Below are positions 48,371 through 59,978 of a stretch of 64,000 bases of DNA, one piece after another. Positions within the stretch are counted from its first letter, which is position 1. Each line of letters begins with the position of its first letter. Position numbers and translations under genes: made by a program. Where the stretch lies: contig NC_135558.1 of NCBI RefSeq assembly GCF_964340395.1, positions 17,864,771 through 17,928,770 on the forward strand, written 5' to 3'. Source of the DNA: Glandiceps talaboti (Eukaryota; Hemichordata; Enteropneusta; Spengelidae). The notes below the pieces were generated by a model that saw nothing but the letters and a program-made list of their open reading frames with translations, was not told the origin of the DNA and made no database searches.

Positions 48371-48700
48371 CGTGCAGCATGCAGGCTTGCCAACGTCTCA
48401 GCTAGCTGCGGTGAATACTTTCGGTTTTTCCAGAAATGAAGCTCGCTTCTTCACAAAGTTTTAAGACTCTGAATTCCAATCAGTGGAAACCTTGATTTGC
48501 ACCAAAAATTAGGCCAATTTCCGCAACTATTTAGAAAATGCACGGCAATTTTCCAATATCGACCTTGTCTGACGCATCTTACTCACGTTTGTAGTGCAAC
48601 TGAAAATAGTAGTTTGCGCATGCGTAATGTTCCGTCATGCTTTGCGGAATTCCAGTCCCATCCCAGTCAACGACATGCCCGGATGCAAAGTCACCTGGAC
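48371..48700 (-). promoter_or_regulatory. COP1 5' UTR and promoter region with NRF1-like palindrome
   Basis: CpG density is clearly higher here than in the rest of the window. TTGCGCATGCGTAA at 48614-48627 contains GCGCATGCGT, close to the NRF1 consensus YGCGCAYGCGCR, about 250 nt upstream of the COP1 ATG. I see no clear TATA box. An in-frame TGA sits 30 nt upstream of the start codon. The transcription start itself is not visible. Confidence 0.5.
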
Positions 48701-48903
48701 ACCGGCCCACACACAAAGGGTGTTCACAAACCATGTACACAAACCATGCGAAACTCACCAGGGACTGATGTAATGTCCCCAAGTTGCATATCCGCCTTCG
48801 CCTATTTGTTTGAAGTAAAAAGAAAGACAACATGGAAAGACAACTAGTTTGTTTTATCTTTACCTGCTTTTTATTTTGATTCAGATTATGAAAGTGTGAC
48901 TGA

Positions 48904-48934
48904 TGCATACATCCAAATATCAGCGGACCTATCG
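48904..48934 (+). pseudogene. 31-bp relic of a sulfotransferase coding sequence
   Basis: Matches 53558-53588 of the sulfotransferase gene with only two differences, both synonymous (TGT/TGC Cys, AGT/AGC Ser). It encodes CIHPNISGPI. A TGA stop immediately precedes it in frame and similarity ends after it, so it cannot be functional by itself. Confidence 0.45.
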
Positions 48935-49009
48935 TATCCCGCCAGAGATAGACTTTGCTGATTTGTACGTGTCGCATGTCGCGATGTCCCCCTCCCCTCA
49001 TCCTCCACA

Positions 49010-49166
49010 CGCACGCGCGCGCACACACACACACACACATACACACACACACATATACATACATACATACATACATACATACATACATACATACATACAT
49101 ACATACATACATACATACATACATACATACATACATACAAACAAACAAACACACACACACACACAC
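49010..49166. repeat. Compound (CA)n-(CATA)n-(CAAA)n microsatellite
   Basis: CGCGCG then CA run to about 49050, CATA run to about 49138, a short CAAA stretch and a final CA run. Confidence 0.97.
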
Positions 49167-50437
49167 TTCCTGTTAGTAAACTTGCTAGCTCAGTGCAGTC
49201 TAGTGCCATCGTTCATCTGGTGTGCGGGTTTTATTTAGAGATAGTCACGACACCACGTTGGCATCCATGCAGAACATAACTATCGCGTAGTGTTTCACAA
49301 GCCTCGACATATGAAAAAAAATTAAAGCTAAATGAAAAGTATCAAATCACATACAATGTAAAAAGGGGAATGATGGAAAAATTATCGCGAAAAAAACTAT
49401 ATAGCAACTAGACTACAAAAGATATGCTGGGGGGGGGGGCCAAGCTTATTATAAACACTGTAGGCCAGCTAATCCCCGACCAAGCCGACATTGTAATCCG
49501 GGGTCCAACATACCTCATTCGAAAACCCCAACCACCCGTAGGTTATGATTACGCCTCGGTGTTTGTTGTCTAAGATCGTACTATTGACTTGCCAGACTCG
49601 TAAACAAATACTAGTATTTGGCATTTATAATTATTTTATGCATAATCTTTATCAGCAATGAATGTTCACAAGTAAGCTTATGCGAAAGTAAATCACCGTA
49701 CCACAAGAGGGCGTACAACAGAATACGATGACAAAATATACTCAACGAGTGGAGAGTATTTTATTAAGGGAGCAAATAATTGTGTATCCGATAACATGGC
49801 CTCAGAAAATAGGGTAGTTAGTCGGGATGTTTTATTTTATCTTTTTAATTGTTTTACTCTTGAAAAACATTGCTTCCAAAACCAAACAAATTGCCGACCA
49901 GAATACCCCTGTGATAAGTTGATGAAATGTATACAGACATCGCTGGGAAAAGAGTTCAGACGTCAAGAAGACAAAGAATTTCTTATCTTTTTGTTTTAAA
50001 TGTTTTAAAACATACTTAGGGTCAGAGAGTTAAACAAGGGTCGGTCGAGTTATCGGAAACACACAATTTCTTTATGTTTGACCTTTATTAACATGTACAT
50101 CAAGTTTACACGAGTTACCAGTATCAGGTACAAAGGTATTAGACAGTTAGATTCTAAACTTCTACATGTACCTCTAGCTAGGTCAATATGACAAAATTAG
50201 CCATCCACAAAGGAATCACCTCCTCCGAATATAATTTGACCTTCATTCTGTTTAGTTTATAATTTGTACTGTAGGGAATGTGGGTTTGTTTGGTTTTTTG
50301 GGGGGGGGTTTAAAGCCCGCTCGTCACATAGTGCGTTTTTGTGGTTTTTGTTCTGAATTACAACTGAACATTTCGTGCAATGTATTCGTTTGATTTTAAT
50401 AATTGTATGAATTGCTTTGTTTTTTTATTGCTCATGA

Positions 50438-50595
50438 TCACTCACTCACTCACTCACTCACTCACTCACTCACTCACTCACTCACTCACTCACTCACTCA
50501 CTCACTCACTCACTCACTCACTCACTCACTCACTCACTCACTCACTCACTCACTCACTCACTCACTCACTCACTCACTCACTCATTCATTCATTT
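50438..50595. repeat. (TCAC)n microsatellite
   Basis: About 36 near-perfect CACT/TCAC units with a CATT tail. Confidence 0.98.
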
Positions 50596-51265
50596 ATGCT
50601 CTAGCCTTTGCTTGACAATGTCCACTGGGAATTTAGGAACGGTTATATGTACTGAATAAATAAATAAATAAATACAATATCATTTGCTGTGTATTCGAGC
50701 TTAAAGTAGTTGGTTCAGAAATTTATCTGAGTACACATACATACATTAATTTGATCATAGAATGCTAAATACTAACTTTGGTTAGAGATGAGTGATTATT
50801 TTTATTTTTTTTATACAACGGTTATTTCAGTTCGACTCTTTAAGAATAGTCTCTATAATTCAAGCAACTGACAGACGGTAGGAAACTGAAGCTCTGTACT
50901 AAAAATGTTAATTTAATGTCAAACTTTATAAAGGTCGTGTTAGGATTAGGATTAAAATTTAGGTAAAGACTGGGATCATTCTTTGGTCTGGATAACTTTT
51001 TCCCAGAACAAAAGAATGGCCCTAGTCATTGTTCCACTTACAAAATGTCACAAATGAGGGAACCTGATATTGCAACCCTAGACCATTCAATCCAGGTGCG
51101 CATATCACACTCAGCTTCGAACGTTGTTGGCGCTCTTTCAAAGTGCGTACGGTAGTAGCACGACACAATACAATATGATTATTAAAATCCGATGTAGATG
51201 TCGGCTTATCGTTCATTGCTATCTTACCTTCGTTATTTTGCTTGAATTGACCTTCGTAGTACATG

Positions 51266-51347
51266 TTTACGTTTTTAGCCTGATCGCCTCCTCTACCCTT
51301 CTCTCGCCTTCTATTTGTAGAGGAGGCGATCAGGCTAAAAACGTAAA
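51266..51347. repeat. Perfect inverted repeat: 31-bp stem, 20-nt loop
   Basis: 51266-51296 (TTTACGTTTTTAGCCTGATC...) and 51317-51347 are exact reverse complements across 31 bp, separated by a C/T-rich 20-nt loop. Weaker pairing (TGACCTTCG with CGAAAGGTCA) extends the stem outward on both sides, to roughly 51245-51367. Confidence 0.95.
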
Positions 51348-51689
51348 GTTCAACGAAAGGTCACAGACAAAATAGTTTCTGCTTCTGGTTATAAGAAAAA
51401 TTGCTGTTATATGGTGACACTTGTCAATTCACAGATTCAACGGTTTGTACTTGTTAAAATAATATATTTAGGCGGGAAACTTATGTTTACTATGACGTAT
51501 AAACAGTACGTAGTTGATCTCATAAATGCTGGCGTCATTGTCATTTTGACACCTTTTACAGCATAACGATATTTGATTGGCTGCAACCAAATCTGGTTGC
51601 ACTGCCGTGCAGGATATTGGGCAGTTTAGTACAGTCGTGGTTTATAGATGCTTGCTAGGCCTCGGGCTAAACAACATGACGTATTTTAC

Positions 51690-52160
51690 AGTCTAGTTTT
51701 GATATTACTAGATGTGAGCCTCCCACAGTCACCATCAATCTCCCCCTAACCTTTCAAAGTAATGATATATCATATCTACTTGTAATACCTGTACATTTGA
51801 TACATTTATCATGTTCTCATCAATATCTGATCCTACATGTCATGTGTGTTTTCAGGCTACATATAAATCATGTATACATAACATTTTATTTCATGTATAT
51901 GGTTCAACTAGTCTATCTAGTGTTCTCACAGACAGTACCAGTAGGGTGTATTGTAATAAAAATAATGTCTACTGTTAGTTATTGATATACTGTAGTTTTT
52001 GACGAACTCACAAGAGTATTTCACTGGATACCAGTAAATTTTTACTCTGGTGAAGGTTGTCGGGATAAAGGTGAAATTCTATTTTACCCAGTAACCTTTC
52101 ATTATATACTATCTACTGAATATCATAGGTTATTGTTGGGTTAGTGGATTGCATTGTAAC
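51690..52160 (+). repeat. Long dispersed repeat, inverted partner of 24641-25130
   Basis: About 470 bp closely matching the complement of 24641-25130, with small indels. The ends fall at TAGTTTTGATA-TACTAGATGTGAGCC and GGGTTAGT-GATTGCATTG. Confidence 0.85.
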
Positions 52161-52806
52161 ATTAAAAAAATACATGTTGAGATTTACGGGAGGTTTGTTG
52201 TGTGCTATATGACAAGGCATCAGGGATAGACAAACAGATAGAATGTTCCTCATGGACACTTCACTGAATTTCAAACTTTGCCATATGGAAGCTTAAGCTT
52301 GCTTTTTGACCCCTTTCAGAAATTTGAGAGTCCATCGACAATCGTTTATTTCCGTAGTATTTGGCGGTAATATTGAATTCATAATTTGATAGTTTTTTGA
52401 CTCTATTAAAAATATATTAAGACCCTTATTCAGTTTATCATTCGCATAAAAGCACACTGTTGTGTAGAAGACGAAGCCCGCCCCCTCTTGCGGACGATGG
52501 GTACCGGGTTAAGACAGGCCTGAAACAGTGTTGTATGGCGTGTACTTGCAATTGTACACGCTGTGTTGGGGCGCCCTCACATAACGGTCAACCCATTTCA
52601 GTGAAAATAGCTGGCACTTTTATGAGGCATTTGGCCAGTACAATTATATTTCTAGGACCACACGAAATTCAAATAGATTGCGCCGACGGTTCTACAACCG
52701 AGATCACGGTTTTGTCTCATGATTTTGACAAAGTTGGTCATATTTCTTCGTTATATTTTTAAGAAACCAAAGTTATGCTATTTGGTTTTATAACTATATT
52801 ACACAG

Positions 52807-52872
52807 GTCACAAGTGCCTGTGTTGTTTTCTCAATGCCATTTACGAGTCACAAGTCACAAGTGCCTGTGTTG
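52807..52872. repeat. Tandem duplication upstream of the sulfotransferase
   Basis: GTCACAAGTGCCTGTGTTG occurs at 52807-52825 and 52854-52872, 47 bp apart, just upstream of the first possible start codon. Confidence 0.9.
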
Positions 52873-52912
52873 ATTTCGCACTACAGAGTACAAACTATAG
52901 CGAACGCCCTCA

Positions 52913-54310
52913 ATGGATTATCCACTCGTACGCAGCTGTTACAAACTCATCATTATCCGAACTTTAATTTTAAAAAGGAATATTTGCTTCAGCACTATCC
53001 ATTTCAGTTTGATGGCAACCGTTTCCTTTCCACGTATATCCTATGCTGTGAATCGCGGACCGTTTATCACTGTTAATTTCCCATTTTCTTGGATTATGAA
53101 GCGGTTTTTGGTAGTGGTATCAATATGTTCCATATTTACTATCTTTTTACCAATTTTGAGGTACTCAAGTACGAATTACTGTTTATGTGATAACAACTGT
53201 CAGGACAGTTATGAACCGCCACCGCAAGGCGGTTTTAATTATGATAGTCTGCTAAAAGACATTTCTGGTCGGGAAAATGTCGGGGATGACGTCAGCAAGA
53301 ATACGGATATTTTTGCTTCAATAGAGTCTGAAGACGAATCGGAGCCAGACTGGAGTGCGAGTGTTTACGTCGATGATTACGTACGAGCAAAATATGATAA
53401 TTTTTGTTATGAGCCACAAATACCGTACTACAGGACCGACGACGCCATGCTTCTGGACAGCAAAGTACTGAAGGCTCGAGGTTGCAAACAACGGCTACCG
53501 CAAGTTATTATGCCAGGGGTAAGAAAATGTGGTACGGGGGCTCTTATACGATTTCTGTGTATACATCCAAATATCAGTGGACCTATCGGTGAAATGCACT
53601 ATTTTGATTCCCGACAACCGACGAACTTGACGTGTTACAGGAAAAAAATGCCATTTACGACGACTTCCCAGATTACAATGGAGAAGACCCCGACGTACTT
53701 TTACCGACCGTTTAATACCCCACAACTAATTATGGATGAGATTTCTCCAGACACCAAAATCATTATTACATTATGTGATCCTATGCGACGAGCCGTATCG
53801 GATTATCTGGAATTCTTGTGGCGTGAAACGGATCATTTTTCAAAAGACCCAATGTACTCCAGCGTGAGAGACACATTTGAACGGACCGTTGATGATTTGC
53901 ACCTACAATTCGGTGGTATCCAACCCCTGAACGAAATAGTCGACGTCGGAATATACGTCAAACATTTAATCCGATGGTATGATACCTTTCCTAGGGATCA
54001 GATATTAATCTTGGATGGCACGCATTTGTCGAAAGATCCACTTCCCGAGCTCAGGAGGGTGGAAAGGTTTCTCGGTCTACGACCGTTTTTCAGCCGGGAT
54101 CATTTCTCGTACAACGAGGAAAGGAAACTGTTCTGTGTCGAATTCCCATCCAATGCTTGTCTCTCGCATGCTAAAGGTAGAAAACATCCCGTTGTAGCGG
54201 ACGAAACGTGGCAAAAATTGTGCGAGTTCTACAAACCCTACAATAAAGCCATTGAAGAAATGACAGGGCGAAGTTTCGAGTGGGCTAAAACGTGTCCGGA
54301 GCAAAGTTAG
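52913..54310 (+). CDS. Heparan sulfate 3-O-sulfotransferase-like protein, single exon
   Basis: HS3ST enzymes use PAPS to sulfate the 3-OH of glucosamine in heparan sulfate in the Golgi. From ATG 52913 the frame gives 465 residues; numbering below uses it. The more likely start is Met62 (53096, A at -3), giving 404 residues with a short basic tail and a membrane anchor (RFLVVVSICSIFTIFLPIL), the usual type II layout; Met34 is also possible. Family motifs: 5'-phosphosulfate loop PGVRKCGT (201-208, Lys205), EMHYFD (Glu227, position of the catalytic base), EKTPTYF, DPMRRAVSDY, WYDTFPRDQILILDG, RRVERFLGL, a Cys pair in FCVEFPSNACL, KGRKHP and FYKPYN. Odd: the Arg of the usual RDP motif is Cys288 (LCDP), a 3'-phosphate contact in known HS3STs. 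Gly to Cys206 in the loop is a second change. Two NxS/T sites (NIS, NLT). The exact HS3ST subtype is not resolved. Confidence 0.85.
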   Translation: MDYPLVRSCYKLIIIRTLILKRNICFSTIHFSLMATVSFPRISYAVNRGPFITVNFPFSWIMKRFLVVVSICSIFTIFLPILRYSSTNYCLCDNNCQDSYEPPPQGGFNYDSLLKDISGRENVGDDVSKNTDIFASIESEDESEPDWSASVYVDDYVRAKYDNFCYEPQIPYYRTDDAMLLDSKVLKARGCKQRLPQVIMPGVRKCGTGALIRFLCIHPNISGPIGEMHYFDSRQPTNLTCYRKKMPFTTTSQITMEKTPTYFYRPFNTPQLIMDEISPDTKIIITLCDPMRRAVSDYLEFLWRETDHFSKDPMYSSVRDTFERTVDDLHLQFGGIQPLNEIVDVGIYVKHLIRWYDTFPRDQILILDGTHLSKDPLPELRRVERFLGLRPFFSRDHFSYNEERKLFCVEFPSNACLSHAKGRKHPVVADETWQKLCEFYKPYNKAIEEMTGRSFEWAKTCPEQS

Positions 54311-54701
54311 GGTTACTTAATATCCTTCTCTTAAAAGAAGTGACGAGAAAGTGTATTTTTTGTTGCCGAGAACCACCTCATTTTCAGATTTCAACGGTCA
54401 CTGGCATAACTATATATAATACTATAGTAGCAGGTGACACAAAATATGGGATGACATATAGTACGTGCAAATCACAAAATGCCACCACTGTTCACTAAAC
54501 AGCAAACATTCAAACAGTCAAAAGAGCATGTTGACCTACAGTTGAAATCTGAAAAACGACTTTTTGAAATTCGAGTAAATGAAAAACAAAAATATGAAAA
54601 TACAACTTGGGCACGTGATTATTGCGTGGCCGACAATTTGACAACTGACACTTGCCTATCGTGGATTCCCTTTTAATCCTCCATATGTTGTTAGTCGTCT
54701 A

Positions 54702-54707
54702 AATAAA
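54702..54707 (+). terminator. Candidate polyadenylation signal of the sulfotransferase
   Basis: AATAAA about 390 nt after the TAG stop. It is the first canonical signal downstream of the gene. Not supported by transcript data. Confidence 0.45.
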
Positions 54708-55118
54708 AACGATCATCGGATGAGGCGGACAGCAGGGATTATAGGACACAAGCTGTCGCTTTTTTTTTTAATGGTATTCTCAAATTATGTGTTGTATTTG
54801 CTTGGCGTATTTGGGCCAGAATTGTATGTAATGTCCCTTCCACGTGTTACTAACAAATGATTGATCGTAAAAATATGCATAGTGCCTGTATCACCAGTAC
54901 TCAACGTCGTGGTTATTTTTTTTAGCACATTATGCCAGACCTCCGTTACACTATAAGCAAATGCTGTACATATATTGTAACATCTGTACAAAGTGGCCTG
55001 TAACTACTAGATTTTATCCTTGTTTTTCATCATAATTTTTTATGACATAATCTGATAGTAGATATAATTTCTCCGTTCAGTATGTATTTTCATTCCTTGA
55101 ATTTGACATTTACTGGTT

Positions 55119-55680
55119 GAGAGTTCCTTGACTGCGATTGGTCGAATGTACCTTGATTCTAATAGGGAACTTGCAATCCAGACTGAGCATGCTCAGATGC
55201 AAATGACTATTATATGGATTATCTGTGGTTATCGTAATACCTAATCTGGAGCTAGCTACCGATGAAATAAATCTCCCACAAAGGTCAGGGGACTATGAAT
55301 TGATTATTTGTGGTTACAATACTAATTGATGAGCATTTATTATCCCATTTCCCATGATGCAATATTCAACATGGCGGGTTTGCAAGTTCCCTATTGGAAA
55401 GCAATACCCTGACTCTGATTGATCGACAGTATATTGATTCTGATTGGTCAGCAGTACCTTAACTATGATTGATAGACTGTACCTTGATTCTAATTTATCA
55501 TTAGTACATTGATTCTGATTGGTCAGCAGTATAGTATCTTAACTATGATTGGTCGACTGTAACCCGATTCTACTTTTTCGACATTACCTTGAATCATCCG
55601 ATCTGATTGGTCGACAGTACCCTGATGCTGATTGGTCAGTAGTAAATCGATTTTATTTGGTCGATAGTACATGTAAGGTT
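55119..55680. repeat. GATTGG-rich minisatellite, interrupted by a MITE
   Basis: About ten degenerate 25-30 bp units of the form CTGATTGGTCGACAGTACCTTGATT. At least one unit lies left of the MITE (to 55160) and the rest right of it (from 55396), so the MITE inserted into the array. GATTGG is the complement of the CCAAT box. Confidence 0.85.
55161..55395 (-). mobile_element. MITE with AATAGGGAACTTGCAA TIRs, copy 2
   Basis: The terminal inverted repeats AATAGGGAACTTGCAA and TTGCAAGTTCCCTATT are perfect over 16 bp. The 235-bp body is the complement of 3215-3465. It is inserted within the GATTGG minisatellite. Confidence 0.9.
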
Positions 55681-55984
55681 TACAGTTACAATGTTTCAAT
55701 TTCACTGTCATACAGTGTTGTAGTATATTTTATTTTTGTAGGTATCGTTCCCATAAAATAGATTTAATGTGAAAATTCTCTTTCGAAGACATTCCTCAAG
55801 TAAAGTTGCTGATTTTAAAGAACATCAAGTACCTTGAATGGAGCGATTTTTGGTTGAGTAAAATTAAAGGAATAACAGACAATGTGAAAATAGTCAGTAC
55901 TGTTGTTGTAAATACGTGTATGGGCACATGACATATCATATTTCTATTATACTTTGCCACAAGCAGCGAAAAAGAAGTTTACAC

Positions 55985-56125
55985 GTTTTGTTTGTTTGTT
56001 TGTTTGTTTGTTTGTTTGTTTGTTTGTTTGTTTGTTTGTTTGTTTAGCACAGGCACTGTCTATCGTTTTAGTTTGAGGAGGGGTATATTTGCTGTAGATT
56101 TGTAGATTTAGGTTTTTTTGTTTGC

Positions 56126-56159
<34 letters not shown>
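55985..56159. repeat. (TTTG)n and (GT)n microsatellites
   Basis: TTTG run at about 55985-56045 and GT run at about 56127-56159. Confidence 0.97.
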
Positions 56160-56162
<3 letters not shown>

Positions 56163-57024
56163 GTTTTGGAGTTATTCTTTTGTTCCGGGGTTTAAACGTA
56201 AAACCCCAATACGAAAAAAGAACTTCAAAAATCAAAACTAACGCTACAGTTATTTGCAGATGCTAAATGCGGTATGACCTATACTAAAATGTCGAGAAAA
56301 CCACCATACATGTACCTAGAACCACCAACTTTGTACTAAGAACGACAGATAAGACAAAATTCTTTTTCAGTTATATTGACGATTAAAAGGGGGGAGGCGT
56401 GATACGTGAAAGATGTTCATATTTCAGGTACAACCAACGAAACCGGCGCTTTTAGTTTAAAAGGGGGATGGGCGATTTTAGCCAGGCAAAATTCTTATTG
56501 CAGCTGAGTGGGCAAAGGGAGAAGAGGAAAACTTCTTCCTCCCACTGCAACATTTCATGACATACCCTCCTTCTGGATAAACACACCCACTGCTTAGGAA
56601 TATGTGTGCGTATCGATCCCAGCCTCGTTCCCCTCTCTCCATATTGTCATATTGTCATACTCGCCACTTCCCTCGCCCCATAATCTTAAGAATTGTTTTT
56701 CTTCGCTTCACACGAGGTATTTACATTCCTCACTGAATCTATTATTAAACGCCATACAAACACCGACGAACCATTATGGCCACTCTGAATATTGCATTTT
56801 TTTTAAAAGTCAATTTGGCGCTATGCAACCTATGATCTCTTTTGAAGTTAGCAGAATTGCCCCAATGTCTAACAGCTAGACAACTGTTTGTTGAGCTTAC
56901 ACACTGATCAAAGCTTTAAAAATGGTAATTTTAATAGATTTAGTGATGTCAAAATGAAAATAAAATACTTGTCATTCACTGTGAATATGGTTTCTTCAAG
57001 TTTGTGTTTCTGAAATTACTATGT

Positions 57025-57190
57025 GTGGAAGGGAAGGGACGGGTAGGAGAGGGAATGGATGGGATTGGAGGGAAGAAAGGGAAGGGAAGGAGGGGGAATG
57101 GATTGGATGGGAAGGAAGGAAAGGGAAGGGAAGGAATGGGAAAGGAAGGGAAGGGAAGGGAAGGAAGAGAAGGGAAGGGAAGAAAGGGAG
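57025..57190. repeat. Purine-only GGGAA-rich repeat
   Basis: About 165 bp made almost entirely of G and A in GGGAA/GGAAG units on the + strand, a candidate triplex-forming tract. Confidence 0.93.
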
Positions 57191-59396
57191 TGATTTACTT
57201 TTAAAACCATGGGTAGTCATGGATATTTTTCCTATTTAGATAAAATATATTCTTATACTTTCAAAAAATGTAACAAAATGATAACAAACGAAACAAAAAG
57301 ATGACAAATATTTGGTGAACAAAGTAATGTCGTGTAAATATCCATTTTTAATACATTATAATGTTTTTCTCCCAGTCAACAAGTCTTCATAGATTGCAGC
57401 TGAAAAGTCTCCACTATTAAACTACTATATATAGCAAATAACTACACACCCAAAACATAACAAAACGTTACGTATACATTACTGCATATTATACCATTGC
57501 ATCCCGACATTTTTATGGCCTGAATTGGACAAGGGGACTTAAACACAGATTGACAGCTGTTACTTACTAAATTAACACAATTCTATGACATGGCAAAAAG
57601 TGTTATAGTAATCCAAACACGCAATGGTTTCACATCACATGTTGCCTAGTAACTCATCCGCGACGATGTTGACATATAGTTTCCACATCCATATGATTAT
57701 AGTCAGTTACAGGGTTAGAACGCAAGGCTTCATTTATGAATTTTACGGTAAATTAAATGTCATATCTTTTATAATGGCACATATGGATTTCGAACTACAG
57801 GATGCAAAAGAGTTTTAAACAGTATGCTATAGTGTGATTACTGATTTTTTTTCAGTCTCAATGGGTACTGTCAGGTGAGGGCGATGGGAATGGCTTATGT
57901 ACGTCCACCCATGCATATCAAAGTCTGTTTGTGCCTACCAAGCTGTACCTCTGACGTGCACAATGTATAAGATTATAGCCGAGTAAAATAGAAATGTGAC
58001 CATTAAAAACATGTGAGATAAAAAAAAAAAGCACATGTCCTGGCGTTGATAAATTGTAGACATTCCTTCATATAAAAGAGGCAGGATAAAAATATAGATG
58101 AGTGCTCATGTAAAAGCCAGAAAACTATTTGAGGTTTTGAAAAAATCATCAGTTGAATCATTTGAAATATAGTACATGTACTGTACATGTATATATGGCT
58201 GGTACAAGATCTTGGTCTGTTATACAAAAATTAATTGATTTTTGATAAACCAAACAAGTACACTGTAATATCATAGTTAAAGACCCAATACTCAATACCA
58301 GGTTCTCGCATTTGCAATATCTTATCAGTGGACAAGATTATCTCGGATCATCCTTTTCTTATAGTCTAACCATTACGTCTTTATTTACAGTTTTACACCT
58401 GGTAAATTTTATTCCAATCAGAACTGGGTCGTTATACCCTTAAAATGGGATATGAAGTTACTACCTATATAAACAGCCATGCATTTTTGTCGGAAATATA
58501 TCTTACTTTTCATAGAAAAGTCATTTTCTACATGTATTTCTTTATATTTTGTGATCTCAACCTACAGTAACTATAATGTGTACTGTATTTATTGGTGATG
58601 TAAGTCCATTGGGCTTGGCAACACATTGAGTAGTTTGTATTCAGACGCGAATCATATTTTGTCACATTTCTTTAAAAAACCCGAAATACTTATGTATTAA
58701 ATACTAATTGTGTACACATACATAACCTAGAACATGCGATATAATAATCAGCATGTACAATGCACATTCTCTGTTGGATATACATGATACTGAACGCGCG
58801 CTACTCACTGAGGATTTGAACACACATATATATAATCCGACTTCATCGTCCAACGCACACCACCTATTAATTATATTAAGTTCAGCAGTAAAACAAAATA
58901 TTAAAGATAAATTACAAAAAAGTCAAGACGACTGTTGATAGTCTACTCCTTGAGTTGCAAGTCACAATAATGAATAAACTACCCGTACTCCTACTAGTGT
59001 ATACAATAGCCATTTGCCTGCTGCAATAACTGAAGTCAACATTCTTTCATATTTTTTCTGGAGAGTAGTTTTGTCCCAGCTTTATTTTACACGGTAAACA
59101 TCACCGTCGATATCAGGGTATATACACAATGAACAGGTGAAGAATGAGATGTAAAATGAATTGTTTTCGTAAAAACTGCAAGCCTTTCTATTAGTTTCCA
59201 TGCGCATTATCAGAAGTTCAACATGAAAGTCATTACTTATGCAAATTACTCACTAACGTTAAAATCTATCAACAAACTCATAATTAATATTCATGGCATG
59301 TTTACCAAAGCCTAGTCAGTTCTTGTCATTACCCTAAAGAATATATGAATAAGATGAAATTTCGTTTATGTTAAGCCAGTCAGTTTTGGGAAAACG

Positions 59397-59601
59397 ATGA
59401 CAGACAGACACACGGACATACATACATACATACATACATACATACATACATACATACATACATACATACAATGTACATACATACATACATACATACATAC
59501 ATTCATACATACATTACATACATATACATACATATATATATGCATACATACATGCATGCATGCATGCATGCATACATACATACACAGACAGACAGACAGA
59601 C

Positions 59602-59654
<53 letters not shown>

Positions 59655-59655
59655 T
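59397..59655. repeat. (CATA)n, (CATG)n and (CAGA)n compound microsatellite
   Basis: CATA runs at 59417-59520, a short GCAT run near 59551-59570 and a CAGA run at about 59584-59655. Confidence 0.97.
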
Positions 59656-59869
59656 CAATGCATAACCCTCCCTTATGGAAGATAAAAATACCATAAATGG
59701 CATTGTAGCATAACTGACTGTACTAAAATTTCAACCAATTTACATACCCGGTATCTGTCATATTGATCATTGCTTTGAATAATGGTTCACTTGATACACT
59801 CCCTTTACAAAGTAACATCTCTATCAAAGACTAAGGCAGTTGGTCAGCACATTTACATTTTTTTCAATT

Positions 59870-59939
59870 CATTACACAGACACAGACACAGCCACAGACA
59901 CAGCCATTGACACAGACACAGACACAGACACAGACAGAC

Positions 59940-59978
<39 letters not shown>

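Larger units (their letters stand above)
49167..52912. other. Intergenic between COP1 and the sulfotransferase gene
   Basis: No confirmed gene. Contains a CTCF-like CCACAAGAGGGCGT at 49701-49714 (two positions off the core), a TCAC microsatellite, a long perfect hairpin at 51266-51347, the repeat at 51690-52160 and a family D fragment at about 52250-52420. The frame around 52550-52762 reads protein-like for about 50 residues but has no supported start or splice partner. Confidence 0.45.

Noticed and set aside
48579-49238. Long frames rich in Tyr-Val-Cys-Met or His-Thr-Tyr
   Set aside because: Produced by the CA/CATA microsatellite at 49010-49166; only the 31-bp sulfotransferase relic at 48904 within them is meaningful.
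52460-52762. 100-residue frame upstream of the sulfotransferase
   Set aside because: No ATG at its start, no recognisable domain and no convincing splice link; kept only as a note in the intergenic entry.
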